Assembly: GCA_023334545.1 (NCBI GenBank)
Contig: JAADVB010000185.1
Span: 1-38,393 of the forward strand
Origin: Salisapilia sapeloensis
Taxonomy: Eukaryota; Oomycota; Peronosporomycetes; Peronosporales; Salisapiliaceae
DNA: 38,393 nt
Reading direction: 5' to 3'
The notes beneath the pieces were generated by a model that made no database searches, was not told where the DNA came from, and was given only the letters and a program-made list of their open reading frames with translations. The position numbers and the translations under genes were made by a program. Shown in pieces: positions 19,614 through 29,353 of the stretch (its first letter is position 1; every line of letters starts with the position of its first letter).

Positions 19614-21746
19614 TTAGACTTTCGACGATGGAACAGGCGAGAGCACCCGGTCATAGTTCGAAGCCGCAGGCGATTGAACTGGACCATTATAAACACGAGG
19701 AGATTCGCCATCAGCCACAAGATCGGTGCCAATGAAAGTTTCCTTCGCATATCTCCGCTGGAGTGCTTGCTTCTTTTTTGCGAGGACGACGATGACAGCA
19801 GCGGCGACCAGCGCAACTCCTGCGAGCACGACTGCCACAATGACCGTTGTGCTAGCTGGGGAGCTCTCGTCACTATCCTTGGTTGAGACTTCATTCGCCT
19901 CTGGAGGGGATGAGTCACTACTGTCCGATGGTTCCGGCACTTGCACTGGTGGCATCATATCATGGCGAGTCCGCAATTGCTGCTTTGTGGAACTCGAGGC
20001 CGATGCAGAGGCAGAGGATGCAGACATATCTACAGAGGCAGAAGAATAGCTTGATGAGTCAACTGGATTGAGAGACGAGCTGGCAGCACTTGAGAAGGAT
20101 TCCGTTGGAGCTGGAAGTACTGGTTCCGACACCAGGACCGGTTCCGAATTTGGTGAGTCCTCGATCGAGTAGGATGCCGAGCTGCTGAAAACAGAGCTCG
20201 CTTCCATCGTCGATTGAACCTCTACATCGTTTGAGCTGTCCGATACAGGTGGGGTAGTCGGTTCCACTACCGGATCTGAAAGTGGCAAACTCTCCATCGA
20301 ACCAGATAACGAGCTGACTGAGGCAGAGTTCGACCCCATGGATGAATGGGCTTCAAGATTATTCGAACTGTCCAATGTTGGTGACGTAGTAGGCTCCACT
20401 ACTTCCTCCGGGCTGGATAAGTCATCCATCGAATACGATTCCCAAGTGCCAGAAGCCGAGCTGGAGTATGAAGACGATTGGAGCTTACCTTCTTGTGAAT
20501 CTTCGGATGCTTCAGTACCCATCGAATCGGTCTCATCGCTAGACTTTGAATCTGTTCCAGAAGCAGAATAAGTTGCTGGGCTGGTTGGGGTAGGGACGGG
20601 AGACGGACTTGGGCTCGGTTCCGGAGGACTGGTTGTCTCTGGTTCAGGGGTCTCCGGAGGACTTGTTGTGAGCGCAGAAGTTTCTGGTGCGTCCGTTGTT
20701 TGCTCGGCGATATCATTTTGACCATTGTCACCAGAACTCGCATCCGTTTCCCGATTAAACGAATAAGACTTTTGTGACTTACCATCCTCTGGCGATTCCG
20801 GTGCGGGCGATTTTGTCTCATGACTCGTAAATGAGGACTCATCCTTTTCCGGTGACGGGGTTGGACTCGGTTCTGGTGGACTCGTCGTTGAAGGAGCAGG
20901 AGTTTCCGCAGGCTGAGGCTCAGGAGCCTCTGTTTCTTGCTCCAATTCAGCGGTTGGTGACGTAGGCGTAGCTTCTGAAGTATTGTCGCTATAGTCGTCA
21001 TCACCTTCATAGTCGAGATCCGCTCTGGTCATAGCAGAGCCCCTGGCAAACTGACGACTGCCTTTAACGCAGCTTTCCTTTTCGAACGAGACTGTATCTT
21101 CAATCTTCTCACCGTTGACGCCCTCCAGCTTAATCTTAACATTGCTCAGATCGGTCTTCTCTTGACTCAGACCATCTTTTAGAAAGTAGTACGCTGATGG
21201 CACCATGGATCCGCTTTCTCCGTTGATTTCCATGTTCTTCACACCAGCAATGAAGTTCGTGGGCTGAATCGCCGTCCAGAACTCGTTCGAGCCGCCTTTA
21301 AGGCAGTACTCGATGTTAGAGTCTTCTTCAGGGCAGTCAACGAATGTCCACTCGATGGTCAATCGGCTCGGGCCGGAGCCGGTTACTTTTTCGAAGACAT
21401 CTGGAGACAAGTCCAGGTCTCCATGGGCGCAGCCAGGGCATTGGTCGACAATGTAGACCGTTTCGCTTTTGGAGCTGGAGCATCGATCGTCAATGCACTT
21501 GACTCTGGCACACCGCCCGCAGTTCATGGTGGACTTGAACTGAGGTGTGTTTAAAGCAGCGTACTTCTTCTTGGCTGCGGCCGGGTAGCTCATAAAATTG
21601 CAGTTTCCGTTGCTGGGATCATCCAGGCCGTAGGTTGTTCCGTCTCCGACAAAAGCATCTCCAGCGCTGTTGAGCTTGGCCTCCGATGCAAGGAAGGAGG
21701 CAAAGAGGAGTGCAGTCGTGAAAGTGAAGTGCAAACACTTGATCAT
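19614..21746 (-). CDS. Membrane-anchored expansin-like protein with long repeat-bearing Ser/Thr/Pro stalk (710 aa)
   Basis: ATG at 21746-21744. Signal peptide (1-23, ending SEA); barrel domain (about 30-138) with GDGTTYG, CGRC (76-79), YIVDQCPGC and GDLDLSP, the conserved Asp being D112; second expansin-like domain (about 143-226) with GGSNEFWTAIQPTN and a final Cys226; a Ser/Thr/Pro/Glu-rich stalk of about 400 residues; one membrane helix (about 633-656) followed by KKKQ; and a 54-residue cytosolic tail ending SSKV. The barrel and second domains are close to those of the 465-aa paralogue at 14263. The stalk differs: it contains tandem degenerate units (about 432-514) and is probably heavily O-glycosylated, holding the catalytic part far into the wall. 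Expected role: wall loosening at the cell's own surface (inference). Confidence 0.87.
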   Translation of the reverse strand: MIKCLHFTFTTALLFASFLASEAKLNSAGDAFVGDGTTYGLDDPSNGNCNFMSYPAAAKKKYAALNTPQFKSTMNCGRCARVKCIDDRCSSSKSETVYIVDQCPGCAHGDLDLSPDVFEKVTGSGPSRLTIEWTFVDCPEEDSNIEYCLKGGSNEFWTAIQPTNFIAGVKNMEINGESGSMVPSAYYFLKDGLSQEKTDLSNVKIKLEGVNGEKIEDTVSFEKESCVKGSRQFARGSAMTRADLDYEGDDDYSDNTSEATPTSPTAELEQETEAPEPQPAETPAPSTTSPPEPSPTPSPEKDESSFTSHETKSPAPESPEDGKSQKSYSFNRETDASSGDNGQNDIAEQTTDAPETSALTTSPPETPEPETTSPPEPSPSPSPVPTPTSPATYSASGTDSKSSDETDSMGTEASEDSQEGKLQSSSYSSSASGTWESYSMDDLSSPEEVVEPTTSPTLDSSNNLEAHSSMGSNSASVSSLSGSMESLPLSDPVVEPTTPPVSDSSNDVEVQSTMEASSVFSSSASYSIEDSPNSEPVLVSEPVLPAPTESFSSAASSSLNPVDSSSYSSASVDMSASSASASASSSTKQQLRTRHDMMPPVQVPEPSDSSDSSPPEANEVSTKDSDESSPASTTVIVAVVLAGVALVAAAVIVVLAKKKQALQRRYAKETFIGTDLVADGESPRVYNGPVQSPAASNYDRVLSPVPSSKV
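20205..20453 (-). repeat. Tandem degenerate protein repeat in the stalk of the 710-aa protein
   Basis: Two units (residues about 432-470 and 481-514) share the pattern SG-x-x-ES, then VVEPTT-x-P, DSSN and S-x-M. A decayed third copy (about 522-550) keeps SYS and EPV. Separately, TTSPPEPSP-x-PSP occurs at about 287-299 and again at about 371-383. Confidence 0.65.
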
Positions 21747-21803
21747 GATGTGAGCGAGGCACGAAAGCTAGAAGGTGAAGTACGAGCTTGCTGGTGGGCA
21801 AGC

Positions 21804-21820
21804 AAGATTGAAAATGAGGC
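21804..21820 (-). promoter_or_regulatory. Inr+FPR core promoter of the 710-aa expansin-like gene
   Basis: On the minus strand GCCTCATTTTCAATCTT: initiator CTCATTTT and flanking CAATCTT, 58-74 nt upstream of the ATG at 21746. Confidence 0.65.
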
Positions 21821-22221
21821 GAATGCAAGTCGACCGGAAGCTACGCCGAACTCGCTTTGTGTTCCGCGAAATGGATTGATTGGCACATGGGGCCTTTGAG
21901 AGCGCGGTGCTTGCTTGAGACAAGCTCGACGTATTGCGTCAGCTTAGACGAGGCTGTGTTGTCTTCGTCCTACGTCAAATTTGCAGTAGCACGCCACTTC
22001 TTATCCATCATGTATCCCTTAAACCGTCTGACTAAGTCGGCAAATTGTTCGTCCACGACCAATGAGACCTGTCTATAACTCAGGTCGGAACAACGTGACG
22101 AAGATACTTTTTATCCACTATGTTAAAAATACGGTTGGTAAACTTCAGTTTCGACTCGTTTAGATCGACGAATTTGTATACTTTCGTGTTTTGTAATCTT
22201 TATTTGCATGTATCGAAAATG

Positions 22222-22488
22222 TCAATGCTTTATGGGTCTAGTACTCCCTTGAGCACCCCTCCAGTGAGGACTTGACAAAAGACAAGAAAGTTCACAGAAG
22301 GATGCGATATTGTCGTCGTACTTGCGCACGCTGGGATCCATGCATGATTTATCCATTGAAAATGTCGTCTCGTGTCGTAATTTGTATATAGGATGTACGG
22401 AGTAAATCATGCTGCAAATCCTGTCGCCAGACTCATGAAGATTTCGAACATGACGCACGGGCTTCATCCATTCTTTCAGCATCTTCAT
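22222..22488 (-). other. Open frame with weak resemblance to the six-Cys secreted proteins (possible relic)
   Basis: 88 codons from an ATG at 22488. The second half contains MDPSVRKYDDN followed shortly by C-x3-C, an order like DPSNPREYDS and C-x3-C in the secreted protein at 27606. There is no signal peptide and the later cysteines are missing. This may be a decayed copy or chance. Confidence 0.2.
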
Positions 22489-24233
22489 TATCGCTCAACA
22501 CCACATACGCTGACAGGTTTACACAATTCTATCCAAGTGCTCTATCGGCGAGATTTACCACGACCCGACTTACCACACATTCAGCGTAGCTTTAACTTTA
22601 AAATGGCCAAGGACTCATGTGGGAGCCAGGCGTATTTGTAACAATCTCCGATCACAAAAGTATATTTGCTAAACAAGAAAAATTTTCATTTACATCATAT
22701 TGCTGTGTGCGCTTCGAAAAAGATAATCAGACAGGATGCAAGCTGCTGAACGTCATGGATCCATCCCAGGAGTCACGCATCATGACCAGGCATCAGCCCA
22801 ACGAAGTTTCTTTTGTCAAGTGACTGGTGGAGAATCTTTGATGGATGCAACTGTCACGTGGCGATAGAAATACCTTATCCGCATGATCAATGAAGCTACG
22901 CCAATGAATGTCTTTTATTTACTGTTTCGTCCTTAGCCCTCGTTTAGATTAGAGGAATGGCCGGCAAGTGCTGGAAGAGCAAGTTGCTACATTAAATGGG
23001 AAAGAATGATTTGTCCCACAGCATATGTACGTCTACAAAGCAGCAGACGCGAATGAACACTCGCACTGATTTGTCCCACACTTTAAAGCTTCATCCAAGC
23101 ACAGAGAGCTGCATCTCTTGCGTGCGTACATTGACTATCAATGCATGTATGAGGAAAATTTGTAGAAGCTGGTCCAAATTTGTGCAAACATGCGATAAAG
23201 ACAGTCAAAACGAAATAAATGCCAACACGAGTGGTCGGAGCGGTATATTCGACCAGGTTACCGGTAACGTTACTCTTATGTATCCATCACTGACAAGAAA
23301 TCTGCGCACTTACACCACTTAAAGCTATAATAGGTAAATCATTCAAAACCGCATCAGAAGCTCACGCGGTGATCAAGACCATGACAAAGTGTCAAGCTCA
23401 CAATTTTTGCTGACGAGACGAGTGCGTTTTCAACCTGCATTGTGCAGTACTTTGTATGATGAAGAGCATGGACAATACACCGAAGACTTGATGTCGAAGA
23501 CGGAATTTAAATCTTTCATGGCACATCAGCGCTTGCTACGATTTAAGGTTCCATTCTCCAAAAGAGGAAACAAAAGCTCGTTCTGTTCGAATAGACAAAA
23601 TCACATCGAACGACTCGCAATCTGAAGCTAGGCCCAGCGACTTTACATCCGACATTCGCGTAGAGCAGTTCACCTTCCCTTGCATGCGCCAAATAATAAT
23701 CCGCTTATCTGGAAAACACGCACCAAATCAGGGTATAAATACCGCTACGCGGCGCTACTTCCACATCTTCCTGTCATTTTAGTCGTGCGTCGCATACGAA
23801 AAGCAAGTTATTCAACTGGAGGAAGTCTGATAACAGTGCCGACTCCGCTACCAACAGTCCGAGGAAGGTGGGACTTGATCTTATTCCCTCGAAGGTTACA
23901 AAGAACATGCGAGTGGAGAGGAGGCAAGCATGGAGAGACTGGTATGGTGCCCTTTCGTGTGCTTACGATTTAAACTCACTGTCTTTAGCAGTCTACTCTC
24001 TAAATGTCTTATACGTATCGATATTGTTTGCCTCGGTCTAACCAAGGCAGATCCTGAACACTATCGTAAGCGGATAATCACATACCTCCGATAGATCAAC
24101 TACATTGTCCAGTTTTCTGTCCAAGGTATGTTACCATATCTAGCTAAACATAAGCCAAAGGCAACAAAGGGCTGCACATAAAGCACGCGAACAATTTTTC
24201 TGTCGCATCGTCTCCACCAAAATAGTTGGCACG

Positions 24234-24249
24234 GCTCATCCTTTTCATC
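24234..24249 (+). promoter_or_regulatory. Decayed initiator upstream of the START-like pseudogene
   Basis: GCTCATCCTTTTCATC resembles the oomycete initiator followed by a T-rich flank, 35-50 nt upstream of the former ATG at 24284. The CAWTTT part is not intact. Confidence 0.35.
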
Positions 24250-24283
24250 GCCACATTAGCATGCTGGTACTATATCCGAGAGC

Positions 24284-25220
24284 ATGACGACGGAGTGGAG
24301 CGCAGATGCGTATCAAGATTTTCACCTCTCGGAGGAAAGGAAAGCTGATTGCAAGTACATTGCAATGATACTCGTTCATAAAGGGTTTCGACATTATTAA
24401 AAGTTCGATCGCTCCGTACCTCGGAAAATGGATTGTGAACGCTGGAAACCGATCAATTCCTCCAACAATGTGACCGTGTACCGTGAGTGGCATCCATCTC
24501 GGCGTGTGGTGAAAGATTCATAAACCGATAGTGCTGGATGGCAAATGCCTCGAGTCATTGCCGGCAATGGGACGATCTCAGATAACATGGACGACCTCTT
24601 CTTCGGTCTCGTCAATGGCGATGAGGCAGCACTTTTACAAAGCGCAAGTTACGCCGGGCAGCCGGCGACGAATGCCCAGATTCTCTCAACAATCGAGAAG
24701 CCGACTCTGGAGCATCCATATCGCTGCACTACTCTCCAATGGCGTGCTGCGAGTCCAAGTCTAGCACTCCAGGGGGTTGTCAAAGACCGAGATGCCGTTT
24801 ACATTCGAGCGAACGGCATTCTGCAAGTCAATAGAGACGAGCGAATCGGGTATTATCGCGCATTCAGTCGACTTGCCATCCACTCCGCCCCTGGAAGGAC
24901 GAGGCATCATACGATCCCGTGGTTCGACTTGTGTTCTTTTCAGGCCCACGTCGGATCAATCTGTTGAGGTATTTGCCAAATCGTACAATGAAGTGTTTGG
25001 AAATGAACTTCTCGATTCGATCGCTGTGGTCACACTGGCCAGTGGGCTTATGGGTGCTTGGTCCTCGGCCCATTGTGGGAAGATGAAGAAGCTCTCGTGG
25101 CTCCTTCAGAGAAAGAATGTAAACAAGAATGATGTCCTAAGCTTTATTGGCAACGGGGAAGCTCAAAACAAGTCGAACTGTCGAGGATTTCTCAGCTGGC
25201 GGAATGTAGCCATTTCCTAA
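24284..25220 (+). pseudogene. START/FYVE-like family pseudogene (two stops, one frameshift, finger lost)
   Basis: From the former ATG at 24284 one reading frame matches the N-terminal region of the family (FHLSEERKAD, then KFDRSVPRK and ERWKPI aligned to the conserved RW segment). It is broken by TAA at 24398 and TAA at 24521. The START-like part continues in the same frame (VIAGNGTISDNMDDLFFG, AVYIRANG) until about 24855, where one extra base shifts the frame; the other frame then supplies the HSV-LPS and MKKLSWLL segments and ends at 25220. The zinc finger is not recognisable. Intact relatives are at 12100, 31767, 33431 and 37557. It may still be transcribed, but no full product can be made. 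Confidence 0.85.
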
Positions 25221-27605
25221 TGTACGTCTTTCGAAGATCCAACGACTTTAAGCTGCCGACTTCGACTTTAACTTCTCTTCACAAAATGGGATCACGCAGT
25301 GATCCTATGCATTCTTCCTTAGTTTGTGCATGCGATGGAACAGAAGTTTCATATCATCTAATATGCGAAGCGGATCGTTAAGCAAAGCAGCAGGATCGTG
25401 TGAAACGGATACCGGCACTGCATAGCTTAGAGTAGGAACCAAGAGCTCAGCTTTCCAATTCGCAAGCAAATAAAACAATTTCAATTCAAGACTGTATTCT
25501 ATTGCGTGGATATCGCAAACGGAAGGACTGAGTGAGTTAGCTGGCAACGAATTTGGCGCTGGCAAAGTCTACAAGTTTGATTTAGATCAGCATAGTCTTT
25601 AACAGAAGGCTCGCTAAATGCTTTTGCCCAATTTACATCATTTAGCAATAAAGCTCAACTTGTAGAGCCCCAAAGAAGATCCTCGGATGAAGATGCTCCT
25701 GTACGAGGTGGTTCGGATAAGGACGACGAGTTGGATACGATGATTGAATAAGTTCGGAGGGGAAGCATTTCGATTTTTTCTTTAAACGATCAAGAGCGTG
25801 GTCGGCAGCTCGCGTGGATGAAAATGGCTGGGCTCCTGCTACGGTATGACGACCCAACTAGTGTGGGATCGAAGAAAGAAAAGAAAGATGACGCTTGAAC
25901 GACAACGAAGTTGGCTTTAAATGAAGTCGTCTGCAGTAACCTTTTTAAGATTCTCCTTGCGTGGTACCTTCAACTGTGATGTTTCCTGAATATCGTTCTT
26001 AATAAAAAATCGTGGTATCTGTCATCTCGTCTTTAAGCACTACTGACATTTACTGCTTGCGCGAAAGTGTCGATAATTTCAAGATTAGACTGAGCAATTT
26101 ATCGATCGTCTCTGCTGTCAGCGATGCTTCATCGAGGAAAAGTTGTACACGGGACCCAGCTCAATAACATCGAGTAAGTTTATTATAACATCTTCCTTTT
26201 GTAGTTTAAAAGACGAATGATCTTTTTTAATAATAAGTGAGGTATATTGACGTCAAGTTACTTACGATATCTAATGTCCGTCCTGGCGTGCGACAAGCAC
26301 ACGCCAGCCTACCGGCCTATCCGATGATCGATATTTGTTGCTTTATTGAATACATTTGAATGTAAAAGTTTGTAGTCAGCCCTTTAAAGGAAGTCCAGCA
26401 TGTGATATAACTTCGGGATAGCTGACATAATGAAGCTACATGAATACATAACGCATGGACCAACCAGCAGAGGTGGATAAGTTGGATCTAGAAGGTCTCC
26501 ACCTGGATGTTTTCATCATGATGTAGCCTTTGGCGGTACACGGAAGCTGAAGTAAAGAATTTAAATCTGAATATCGAGATACCAGCACGATGGCGATGTC
26601 GAACGTGATGCCAAGAGCCAAGTTGGATATTTGAGACGCAGGCGACAGCTGTGCACACTGCTTGGTTTCGATATATTCCGGCGCTTTCGTCATATAAGGA
26701 TTTTATAGTCGTATATCTTGGCGTACCGAATCTTGTGCGACTTCACTTGAAGTGCAATCGGTCATCTGGTCCAAATATAGTTGAGGGTCATGCTTGGTAC
26801 CTAGACCAGGTATCCGTACGTTGCGTTTAGCAATATCTGTTTCTGTAAGGGCGGGTGTTTGGTCTTTCAATGTACTGCTCATAAAGTAATTTCCGTTTGC
26901 TGTATAAGTAGTCATTGACGTGGCTTGATTCACTCTGCCGTCTTGACAATAGAAAGTACAATGGACAAGGACAGCACCTAATAGACCATAATCTTTTATC
27001 ATGTAGCATTGCCGCAGCATTTCATCCGTTGGTTTGGATAAGTTGTGCAACTCTACTAAGAAAAGGGTGCCCAATTGACACAAAGGACAGTTAGCGCAAC
27101 TGAAAGACTGGTAACGAGGGTAGAAGAGAATTTTAGCACTTGGTGACGTGGTCTCTTCTTGGTTTTGAACATCGCTGCTTCAATATGACTATTACAGAGC
27201 TCGGTTAGTGACAAAGAGTGTTAGACAGAAATTACGAGAAGCGTTGCTGTTTCGGACCTGTTATGACTCGCATAGTCGATCGTACACCAAGAAAGAATCG
27301 GGAGCTGCGATACCAATAAACCAGTATGATTGTAAGCGATATGGGTACAAATCTATGATCCAAGTGATCGTAAAGATGGTCATGCAGATGAACTTATAAA
27401 GCGAAGTTATTGTGTAGAAAATTAGACCAATACGTGTATGCTGTTCGTCCACAGCAGAGCAATGCACTACCAGAATGAGCTATGAAACTTATCGATGCAC
27501 TCGAGCGCGATAATCGATTCGGTTTCTGTACATGACAAAAGCTGCTCTATACTAGAGCCCAGGCAATCCGTTCAAATACAAAGGGGTATCAACAACGCTT
27601 GTGCT
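25221..27605. other. 2.4-kb gene-poor region with one hairpin
   Basis: No gene that I can support. An open acidic frame at about 25600-25750 (plus strand) and an ATG-less frame at 26703-27083 (minus strand) are discussed under rejected items. A hairpin lies at 26283-26307. Confidence 0.5.
26283..26307. repeat. GC-rich hairpin, 8-bp perfect stem, 9-nt loop
   Basis: CTGGCGTG, nine-base loop, CACGCCAG. It stands out in an AT-rich gene-free stretch. No associated gene. Confidence 0.5.
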
Positions 27606-27908
27606 TTATTTTTCGCATTCACATTCTGCGTACTTGATGACACTTTTGAACGAGGCTTTGTCGTCCTCACTGCATTTCTTGTCGCCCTTGCATCTTTTAC
27701 TCATCGAACACAAATAGTCGCATGTATCCGCTTTGATGACCTCGTTCTCGCTGTCGTATTCCCGAGGATTCGAGGGATCCGTGTCCCAAGGAGTCGTCTT
27801 AAAGTGTTTGGCACCATGGGTCTTCACGTGAATGCTTGATGAAGCGAAAACACTGTGTGTCAAGACGAATGCTGTCGCGAGGAGGAGCGTACAAGTGGAG
27901 AATTTCAT
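27606..27908 (-). CDS. Small secreted six-cysteine protein (100 aa)
   Basis: ATG at 27908-27906, with an Inr+FPR promoter just upstream. A signal peptide (1-22, ending VFA) precedes a mature chain of about 78 residues with six cysteines: C63, C67, C73, C79, C96 and C98. The motif TTPWDTDPSNP comes before them and the chain ends with KYAECECEK. The even cysteine number suggests three disulphides in an apoplastic protein. A relative with the same order (TPYDQDPAS, C-x3-C, then KYAECEC) is encoded 1.1 kb away at 29000. I do not recognise a named family; a role at the host or cell surface is inference from secretion and size only. Confidence 0.75.
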   Translation of the reverse strand: MKFSTCTLLLATAFVLTHSVFASSSIHVKTHGAKHFKTTPWDTDPSNPREYDSENEVIKADTCDYLCSMSKRCKGDKKCSEDDKASFKSVIKYAECECEK

Positions 27909-28999
27909 CGTCGTGAAGTCTGTTCGATCTGAATTTGAAAATGATTAAATGGGGGTAAGGTTGAAGCAGGTCGAGTCTGGTTACATCTTGTCAACCCAGA
28001 TTTAGTGGCTCCAATACAATTTGCGTATCAAAAGATCTTGTCAGTCACCAGCTTTAGCCTCGCCGATCAGAGAAAATCGATGCTGATACAAGTTGATTAC
28101 TCTAGCTGTCGTTGCTTATCGGCTAGAATAGAGTAGGAACAGGATCGAAATGTGTACCGGTGTAATTAAATGCTATTGTAGAAAGCTAAAAAGCGACTCT
28201 GGGTGTCACTACCAAACAAACTCAGTGCCTACTACTGTGTTTCAGCCGCTCAATTCTTCTAGTTGCTAGTCATGTCGTCCCTAGTATGCTGAAAAAAGGA
28301 AGAACACTCCGAAAGATAAGCAACATGACTTTGCATGCCTAGGAAATAAAGGGAGACTGTTTTAATCGGATACCCGTCGTTCGTAACATGCACTAGCCTC
28401 CTTGTGGCCTAAGTCAAATGGTCTTGCTCTTCTCATCCACTGCATCGTTCAATTTCTATCCAATGTTTCTGTCATAACTCTGAACATTTTAGACGCTCAA
28501 AGATCCATCACCCAAGAAAGTGAACTGAATGTATTCTCGTCATCAACCGTGGCACCACACTGATGCATCCTCATTTCAAAGTCACGTCTTCCATGCGCCA
28601 AATTAGGCAGCCTGATAATATTCGTGGGTGTCTTATAAAAGCTTTCAGTCCAAGTGTGTAAGCTTATTGATAGTTTTGCCAAGCGATGAGAAGCATGCCT
28701 CGATATTGTCGACTCCTCGCCATCACAGTCAAATTTACAGGCATAATGAGCCAGTTTTCTCGCGAAGTAGTCAGTTTATTGATAGTCTAAACAACTTCAC
28801 TACACGGTTTATGAAAAGAGTACCGACTGGGATGACAACATATCGACTACTCGAGACGAGCGAGAATGATAGTATGATAGAGAGGTAGTCAAATATAACA
28901 AGCGATATCAAGTATCCATCACAAATCGTCCCACGTACTAGAATATAAAGAAAGAAAAATATAGAAGGCATTTCATCAGTATGCTCTATTGTCGAGACT
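27909..28999. other. Gap between the two six-cysteine protein genes
   Basis: About 1.1 kb. It holds the promoter of the 100-aa gene at 27931-27944 and the 3' side of the gene at 29000. No other gene seen. Confidence 0.55.
27931..27944 (-). promoter_or_regulatory. Inr+FPR core promoter of the 100-aa secreted protein gene
   Basis: On the minus strand TCATTTTCAAATTC: initiator TCATTTT and flanking CAAATTC, 23-36 nt upstream of the ATG at 27908. One of the best matches in the window. Confidence 0.7.
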
Positions 29000-29353
29000 T
29001 TAGCACTCGCATTCAGCATATTTCATCACTGTCTCCATGGAAGACTTGGCCTCGGTGTACTCCTTACAAAGGCTGTTGGAGGTATCGCCGCGACAATTGC
29101 GACCTTTCTGGTGGGACCAAAATCCGTGCAAAGTGCACAAGTTCTCACAGCTTTCCTCCTTCTTCTTTTTCTGCTCCTCATCGACGGTCGAACTCGCAGG
29201 GTCTTGGTCGTACGGAGTGGCCTTGTAAAGGAGCTTGTGGTGCGATCGAAGATTTTTCTGGTGATGATGGTGATGGTGGTGGTGCGAGGCAGACACATCC
29301 ATGGTTAAACAAGCCATGGCAACGACCAGCGAGCAGACAGAGAGGAGCTTCAT
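29000..29353 (-). CDS. Small secreted six-cysteine protein with N-terminal octahistidine (117 aa)
   Basis: The frame is open further upstream, but the ATG at 29353-29351 gives a clean signal peptide (about 1-22, ending VSA or SAS), so I use it. Directly after the cleavage site come eight histidines (residues 24-31), then NLRSHHKLL, TPYDQDPAS, an acidic/Lys stretch DEEQKKKKEE, and six cysteines: C69, C73, C87, C96, C115 and C117, ending KYAECEC. It shares order and end motif with the 100-aa protein at 27606, so the two are diverged duplicates. The histidine run would bind Cu, Zn or Ni if exposed. A possible 5'-UTR intron (donor GTAAGAG at 29412, acceptor CTGTAG ending at 29356) would remove the upstream in-frame ATG at 29395. 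Function unknown. Confidence 0.72.
   Translation of the reverse strand: MKLLSVCSLVVAMACLTMDVSASHHHHHHHHQKNLRSHHKLLYKATPYDQDPASSTVDEEQKKKKEESCENLCTLHGFWSHQKGRNCRGDTSNSLCKEYTEAKSSMETVMKYAECEC

Larger units (their letters stand above)
21747..24283. other. 2.5-kb gene-poor region
   Basis: Contains the promoter of the 710-aa gene (21804-21820), a possible gene relic on the minus strand at 22222-22488, and the degraded promoter of the START-like pseudogene near 24234. TGATTTGTCCCACA occurs twice, near 23007 and 23067. I see no intact gene or transposon. Confidence 0.5.

Noticed and set aside
22990-23090. TGATTTGTCCCACA occurring twice about 60 bp apart
   Set aside because: Only 14 bp, two copies, no further periodicity; not evidence of an array.
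25600-25750. Plus-strand frame ending in an acidic stretch (SDKDDELDTMIE then stop)
   Set aside because: Looks like a protein tail and could be a remnant downstream of the START-like pseudogene, but no family match and no link to 25220 could be shown.
26703-27083. 126-codon minus-strand frame
   Set aside because: It has no ATG at its start (TTG), no recognised domain and no promoter; the frame with the first internal ATG is short.
29000-29353. RxLR-dEER effector signature in the octahistidine protein
   Set aside because: It has KNLR followed by DEE, which resembles the order of the signature, but the first Arg is missing and the mature chain is a disulphide-rich type unlike RxLR effectors.
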